Positions 59,202 through 63,329 of a DNA stretch of 63,329 nt are shown here, in pieces. The stretch is from Acrocarpospora catenulata (GTDB lineage Bacteria > Actinomycetota > Actinomycetes > Streptosporangiales > Streptosporangiaceae). The stretch's first letter is position 1; the number at the start of each line of letters is the position of its first letter. A model generated the notes under the pieces. That model saw only the letters and a program-made list of their open reading frames with translations, ran no database searches and was not told where the DNA came from. Both the position numbers and the translations under genes were made by a program. The DNA lies in contig NZ_JAHCST010000014.1 in the NCBI RefSeq assembly GCF_018476525.1, positions 141,619-204,947 of the forward strand, written 5' to 3'.

Positions 59202-60323
59202 ATGTCCGCTCCACGGCCGCTCCGTCCCGCTCTCTCACGTCCTGCCCGCCGCCTGTTCTCCGCGGTGGCGCTCTCCCTTACCGCCGCGCTCGCGCTGAGC
59301 GCCTGCGGCGGCGGCACCGAGTCCACCACGAGCGGCGCGCCCGGCACGGCCGCACCGTCCGGCGGGCAGAAGCTGTCCGGAAAGATCATCTGGGCCGACT
59401 TCGGCGGCCCCACCAACAAGGCCCGCCAGCAGACCTACTTCGACGGGTTCACCGGCGACACCGGGGTGGAGGTGGTCTCCACCGTCGAGGAGGACGCGCT
59501 CGTCGACACCATGCTCAACGGCGGCGCGGGCGACTACGACGCCATGCACGTCGGCCTCGACTTCGCCTACCGGTACAAGGACAACATCCTCTCCCGGCCC
59601 GCCGGCGCCACCCTGGACCAGCAGCTGCCGGAGGACATCAGGGACAAGGCCTGGGGCACCTTCCTGGTCGGCCACGCCCAGGGCTACCTGACCAGTACCT
59701 TCCCGAACGGCGGCCCGCAGACCTGGGCCGACTTCTGGGACGTCAAGAAGTTCCCCGGCAAGCGGGCCTGGCCCGGCACCCCCGGCAGCTACGACAGCAC
59801 CTGTGAGGTCGCGCTTCTCGCCGACGGCGTGGCCCCCGACCAGCTCTACCCGCTCGACCTCGACCGGTGCACCAAGAAGCTGAACGAGCTGCGGCCGAAC
59901 ATGGTCTTCTACAACTCCTACCCGGAGATCCAGCAGCTGATCGCCTCCGGGACCGCCGCGGTCGCGCTCGGCCCGAGCGGTCAGTACGCCGCGCTCCGCA
60001 ACGGCGGCCAGGACGTCACCGTCTCCTGGAACCAGGCGGTCGTCGCGCCGAACGTGATGGTCACCCCGGCCAAGGCGCCGAACGCGGACAACATCTTCGC
60101 GCTCGCGGAGTGGATGAGCGACCCGCAGCGGCAGGCCGAGTTCGCCAAGCTGACCGGCTACGGCCCCGGCAACCCCGACGCGTTCCAGCACATGACCAAG
60201 GAGACCCTTGACAACGTCGTCACCGCTCCCGCGCACGACAAGATCGTCTGGCAGAACTCCCGTGCGCGTTCGGAGCAGCGGGACGCTCTCCTCGCCTGGT
60301 ACACGGGCTGGCTTGGCCAGTAG
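59202..60323 (+). CDS. ABC importer substrate-binding lipoprotein, PotD type
   Basis: 373 residues. Signal peptide with lipobox (LALSACG), then a PotD-like fold (KIIWADFGGPTNKARQQTYF; TWADFWDVKKFPGKRAW). No permease or ATPase adjoins it, while the PotABC-type genes at 45.1-47.9 kb lack a binding protein; matching operators support the pairing. Likely ligand: an amine, betaine-like or opine-like N-compound. Confidence 0.9.
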   Translation: MSAPRPLRPALSRPARRLFSAVALSLTAALALSACGGGTESTTSGAPGTAAPSGGQKLSGKIIWADFGGPTNKARQQTYFDGFTGDTGVEVVSTVEEDALVDTMLNGGAGDYDAMHVGLDFAYRYKDNILSRPAGATLDQQLPEDIRDKAWGTFLVGHAQGYLTSTFPNGGPQTWADFWDVKKFPGKRAWPGTPGSYDSTCEVALLADGVAPDQLYPLDLDRCTKKLNELRPNMVFYNSYPEIQQLIASGTAAVALGPSGQYAALRNGGQDVTVSWNQAVVAPNVMVTPAKAPNADNIFALAEWMSDPQRQAEFAKLTGYGPGNPDAFQHMTKETLDNVVTAPAHDKIVWQNSRARSEQRDALLAWYTGWLGQ

Positions 60324-61941
60324 CCCGGATCCGGCCGGCCCGGCGACCGTGGTCGCCGGGCGCATCCGGACCATGGACCCGGCGCGCCCGCTGGCCGAGG
60401 CGATGCTCGTGGTCGGCGACCGGATCGCCGCCACGGGCGACCTCGCCGAGGTCCGCGCGCTGGCGGGCGAGCACGTCCCCGTCCACCAGGCGGCGGGGCC
60501 CGTGCTCCCCGGGTTCATCGACTCCCACATCCACGTGCTCACCGTCGGTCTGGAACGCCGCCGGCTGACCATCTCGGAGGCGGGGTCGGTGGCCGAGGTG
60601 GTCGACCGGATCCGGGACTGGCTCGCGGCCAACCCCGGCCACGACTGGGTCGTGGTCGGGGCCCACTTCCACGAGGAGGACCTCGCCGAGGGCCGGCTGC
60701 CCACCGCGGCCGATCTGGACCCCGTTTCCCCGGGCGTGGCCCTCTACCTGGACCGGCGTACCCACGACGCGATCGTGAACAGCGAGGCGATGCGCCGCGC
60801 CGGGATCGACCGCGGCACTCCCGACCCGCCCGGCGGGCGCATCGAGCGGACCCCGGACGGCGAGCCGACCGGCGTCCTGATCGAGCGCCCGGCGGCCGAC
60901 CTGGTCTTCTCGCTGATCCCGCCGCCGTCGGCGGAGGAACTGGACGCCGCCCTGGACGAGGCCCAGCGTCACCTGCACTCGCTGGGCGTCACCGGGGCCA
61001 GCGAGCCCGGCCTGTTCCCCCACGAGATGGCCGTCTACCAGGACGCCTGGCGGACCGGACGGCTCACCATGCGGACCATGGGCATGCCGCTGGCCGACAC
61101 CGACATCCCACCCGAGCAGTTCCTGCGTGGGCTCGGCGGGCTCGGGGTAAGGACAGGGTTCGGCGACGAGCTGTTCAAGCTGGGGCCGCTCAAGGTCTAC
61201 CTGGACGGCACCGGCGGCTTCGGCACGGCGCTGCTCTCCCGGCCCTGGCCGGGCACCGACGGGTACCACGGCAACCAGACCTGCGGGTCGGAGACCTTCG
61301 AGGAACTCGTCCGGTTCTGCGCACGCGAAGGCTGGTCGATGGCGATCCACGCCGTCGGCGACGAGGCGGTCCGGGTCGCCCTGGCCGCGTTCGAGCGCGC
61401 GGACGCGGAGTGGCCCATCCGTGACCTGCGGTTCTCGATCATGCACTGCTACCTCTGGCCGTCGGCGGAGAGCATGGCGCTGGCCGAGCGGCTCGGCGTG
61501 CTGCTCTCCACCCAGCCGGCCATGCAGTGGCGGGTGGCGTCCGGGATCGCCGCGCGGTTCGGGGAACCGGCCGCCGGGACCGCGCCGCTGCGGGACTGGT
61601 TCGACGCCGGGGTGACGGTGGCGGGCGGTTCCGACGGCCCGGACTTCCCGATGTCGCCGCTGTTCGGCATGTGGCAGGCCAGGACCCGGCGGGTCCGCGG
61701 CCTGGAAGAACCGCTCGGGCCCGAGCAGGCGATCACCGCCGAGGAGGCGCTCCGCATGTACACCGTGGACGCCGCCAGGTACTGCTTCGCCGACGGGGAA
61801 CGCGGGTGGCTCGCGCCGGGCGCGCTCGCCGACTGGGTGGAGCTCAGCGCGGACCCGGTGGAGACCGAGGACGAGCGGGTCGCCGACATCCAGGTGCTCC
61901 GGACCGTCGTCGGCGGCCAGACCGTGTACGCGGATCGATAG
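60313..61941 (+). CDS. YtcJ-like amidohydrolase
   Basis: 542 residues if TTG 60313 (overlapping the binding-protein stop) is used, 530 from GTG 60349; neither has a clear ribosome site. Motifs: GFIDSHIHVLTVG, LGPLKVYLDGTG (Lys bridge), MAIHAVGDEA, IMHCYLWP, GGSDGPDFPM. Paralogue of the protein at 51155 with an additional ~100-residue insertion near residue 90. Precedes the phosphotriesterase-like gene in the same operon. Confidence 0.88.
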   Translation: MASSPDPAGPATVVAGRIRTMDPARPLAEAMLVVGDRIAATGDLAEVRALAGEHVPVHQAAGPVLPGFIDSHIHVLTVGLERRRLTISEAGSVAEVVDRIRDWLAANPGHDWVVVGAHFHEEDLAEGRLPTAADLDPVSPGVALYLDRRTHDAIVNSEAMRRAGIDRGTPDPPGGRIERTPDGEPTGVLIERPAADLVFSLIPPPSAEELDAALDEAQRHLHSLGVTGASEPGLFPHEMAVYQDAWRTGRLTMRTMGMPLADTDIPPEQFLRGLGGLGVRTGFGDELFKLGPLKVYLDGTGGFGTALLSRPWPGTDGYHGNQTCGSETFEELVRFCAREGWSMAIHAVGDEAVRVALAAFERADAEWPIRDLRFSIMHCYLWPSAESMALAERLGVLLSTQPAMQWRVASGIAARFGEPAAGTAPLRDWFDAGVTVAGGSDGPDFPMSPLFGMWQARTRRVRGLEEPLGPEQAITAEEALRMYTVDAARYCFADGERGWLAPGALADWVELSADPVETEDERVADIQVLRTVVGGQTVYADR

Positions 61942-61949
61942 GACACAGC

Positions 61950-62969
61950 ATGCCCATTCACACCGTTCTCGGGCCCATCGACCCCGCCGAGCTGGGGCCC
62001 ACCTCGATGCACGAGCACCTGCTCAGCGACCTGCGGGTGTGGAGCAGGCCGAGCGCGGAGGAACCGCCGCCAGGGGTGCCGATCGGCCCGGAACTCCTCG
62101 GCTACCTGCGGTGGAACGCCCTGTCCATCCCCGAGAACCTGGTGCTGCACGATCCGGACGTCGCGGTGCGGGAGCTGGCGGACGCGCGGGCCGCCGGCGC
62201 GAGCGCCGTGGTCGAGCTGACCCTGGAGGGCATGGGACGGCGGCTGGCCGAGCTGCCGGACATCTCCCGCCGCAGCGGCGTGCACATCTGCGTCGGCGGC
62301 GGCTTCTACGTGGAGCAGACCCACCCGGATCGGGTACGCGCCGCCGACGTGGACGGCGTCACCGAGATGCTCCTGGACGAGCTGCGGAACGGCATCGGCG
62401 GCACCGGCATCCGCCCGGCGCTGCTCGGTGAGATCGGCACCAGCTGGCCGGTCACCGACGGCGAGTGGAAGGTGCTCCGCGCGGCCGGCCGGGCCGGGGC
62501 GGAGACCGGCGCCGCCGTCTACGTGCACCTGTCCTTCCGTGGCAAACCCGCCATCCCGGTGCTGGAGGCGCTGGTCGAGGAGGGGATGGACCCCTCGCGA
62601 GTGGTCATCGGCCACCTCGACGAGTACTTCGACCCCGGCTACCACCGGGAGGTCGCGCAGTCCGGGGCGATGCTCGCCTACGACACCTTCGGCTCGGACT
62701 TCCTGTACGGCGACCCCGCGCAGCGCAACCCCACCGACGCGGAACGCTTCGAGATGGTGGCCTGGCTGCTGTCCGAGGGCTTCGCGGACCGGCTGGTCAT
62801 CGGGGCCGACGTGTGGGCGCAGGCCAACCTCAAGCACAACGGCGGGTTCGGCTACGACCACCTGTTCCGGCGGATCGGCCCCGGGATCACCCGGCTGGCG
62901 GGCGGGGACGGCAAGGTCGTCGAACGGATCCTCGTCGAGAACCCGCGCCGCCTACTGGACCGGCCGTAA
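61950..62969 (+). CDS. phosphotriesterase-family hydrolase (intact metal site)
   Basis: 339 residues from ATG 61950. Complete metal site: TSMHEHLL, LLGEIGTS, VYVHLSF, VVIGHLDEY, VIGADVWAQ. Closely related along its length to the degenerate protein at 44104. Possible lactonase or amide hydrolase. Last gene of the binding protein-amidohydrolase-hydrolase operon. Confidence 0.92.
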   Translation: MPIHTVLGPIDPAELGPTSMHEHLLSDLRVWSRPSAEEPPPGVPIGPELLGYLRWNALSIPENLVLHDPDVAVRELADARAAGASAVVELTLEGMGRRLAELPDISRRSGVHICVGGGFYVEQTHPDRVRAADVDGVTEMLLDELRNGIGGTGIRPALLGEIGTSWPVTDGEWKVLRAAGRAGAETGAAVYVHLSFRGKPAIPVLEALVEEGMDPSRVVIGHLDEYFDPGYHREVAQSGAMLAYDTFGSDFLYGDPAQRNPTDAERFEMVAWLLSEGFADRLVIGADVWAQANLKHNGGFGYDHLFRRIGPGITRLAGGDGKVVERILVENPRRLLDRP

Positions 62970-63042
62970 CCGGGTCCTGAATCGCCATGGTGGGCCAACA
63001 ACCGACCCCCTGGGCGTAAAGGCGCGATCAAATCGTATTATT

Positions 63043-63069
63043 GGATCCAAGGGTTGAAAGTTAGGATCC
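63043..63069. promoter_or_regulatory. paired GGATCC operator, site 6
   Basis: GGATCC at 63043 and 63064, 21 bp apart, before the aldehyde dehydrogenase gene. TATTAT (63036-63041) precedes the first hexamer by the same 7 nt as at site 2, suggesting the same promoter-operator geometry. Confidence 0.75.
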
Positions 63070-63096
63070 CTTCTGGCCATTGGGGGCACGACGTAC

Positions 63097-63329
63097 ATGA
63101 GCACCACCGCAGCCGGCACCGGCAGGTTGGTTCCGCTCCGCGACGAGGAGCCGTTCCTCGTCGGCGGGGCGTGGGTTCCCCCGGGCGACCGGGACCGGAT
63201 CGACGTCCTCGATCCCGCGTCCGGCGCCCTGCTCAGCCGGGTCGCCCAGGCGACCGCCGCCGATGTCGACGACGCCGTCGCCGCGGCGGCCCAGGCGCAC
63301 GCCGACGCGCGCTGGCGAGGTCTGCCGCC
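63097..63329 (+). CDS. aldehyde dehydrogenase, N-terminal part (3' truncated)
   Basis: ATG 63097 opens a frame that runs off the window. The 77 visible residues match the start of NAD(P)-dependent aldehyde dehydrogenases: FLVGGAWVPPGDRDRIDVLD, PASGALLSRVAQATAADVDD. Catalytic parts lie beyond the end. Under the region 3 operator motif, so likely oxidises an aldehyde made by the same pathway. Confidence 0.85.
   Translation, partial: MSTTAAGTGRLVPLRDEEPFLVGGAWVPPGDRDRIDVLDPASGALLSRVAQATAADVDDAVAAAAQAHADARWRGLP

Noticed and set aside
60327-60332. A further GGATCC near the amidohydrolase start
   Set aside because: No partner hexamer 21 bp away on either side; it lies in coding sequence and is likely chance.
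1-63329. CRISPR arrays, insertion sequences, attachment sites, replication origin
   Set aside because: No regularly spaced direct repeats, transposase frames, terminal inverted repeats, tRNA-flanked integrase or DnaA-box clusters were seen.

Overview
This window looks like a chromosomal stretch of a high-GC Gram-positive filamentous actinomycete. Base composition is very GC-rich throughout, GTG starts and ATGA/GTGA gene overlaps are common, there is a Streptomyces-style PHO box ahead of pstS, and there is an ECF42-type sigma factor beside a DGPF/YCII protein. A Streptosporangium/Nonomuraea-type organism is a reasonable guess, but that is inference. No rRNA, tRNA, CRISPR array, insertion sequence or prophage module was found. 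Most of the window is catabolic: three catabolic regions, each with its own transporter and its own repeated operator motif, interrupted by a housekeeping block.

Region 1 (1-15.6 kb). A 5'-truncated alpha/beta hydrolase, a fused E1 alpha/beta 2-oxoacid dehydrogenase, a cytochrome P450 and its 3Fe-4S ferredoxin form one coupled operon. A convergent LacI regulator follows. Next come a branched-chain-amino-acid-type ABC importer (with a permease-ATPase fusion) and a second operon: a thiolase-like protein without the usual nucleophile, its DUF35 partner, an acyl-CoA synthetase, an SDR, a metallo-beta-lactamase-fold lactonase and an SMP-30 lactonase. An identical 14-bp palindromic operator overlaps the -35 box of both the importer and the second operon, so LacI probably controls both. 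The logic is import, oxidation, lactone opening, CoA activation and C-C cleavage of an unknown carboxylic or cyclic substrate.

Region 2 (15.6-30.9 kb). A BMP-type (nucleoside-like) ABC importer, an amidohydrolase, two M20 hydrolases, a two-subunit B12-dependent acyl-CoA mutase, a family III CoA-transferase, a methylmalonyl-CoA-epimerase-like protein, a luciferase-like flavin enzyme, an M29/NicX-like metalloenzyme and a GntR regulator. Related 20-bp palindromes (consensus GCATATCAGATCTGATATGC) lie in the divergent promoter region and in front of gntR. My reading is an N-containing (possibly heterocyclic) compound broken down to a branched dicarboxylic acid that enters metabolism through CoA transfer, epimerisation and B12 rearrangement.

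Housekeeping and regulatory block (30.9-44.0 kb). A secreted PAF-acetylhydrolase-like protein, a DesK/LuxR-type two-component pair, a DUF998 membrane protein, a YCII/DGPF protein, an ECF sigma factor fused to a degenerate tyrosine-recombinase domain, pstSCAB under a PHO box, an OmpR-like regulator with a defective receiver, a MarR regulator divergent from a Tat-exported SnoaL-like protein, and a small secreted Cys-containing protein.

Region 3 (44.1-63.3 kb, continuing beyond the end). A polyamine/opine-type ABC importer whose binding protein sits 11 kb away, three phosphotriesterase-family proteins (one stripped of most metal ligands), a RidA protein, an amidase, two YtcJ-type amidohydrolases, a gamma-glutamyltransferase-like enzyme, an MFS transporter, an isochorismatase-fold hydrolase, a cupin, both subunits of an N,N-dimethylformamidase-like enzyme and the start of an aldehyde dehydrogenase. 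Six promoter regions here share the motif GGATCC-N15-GGATCC (a 21-bp repeat, sometimes with one base change). This strongly suggests one regulon for amide/formamide catabolism whose regulator is not in this region of the window.
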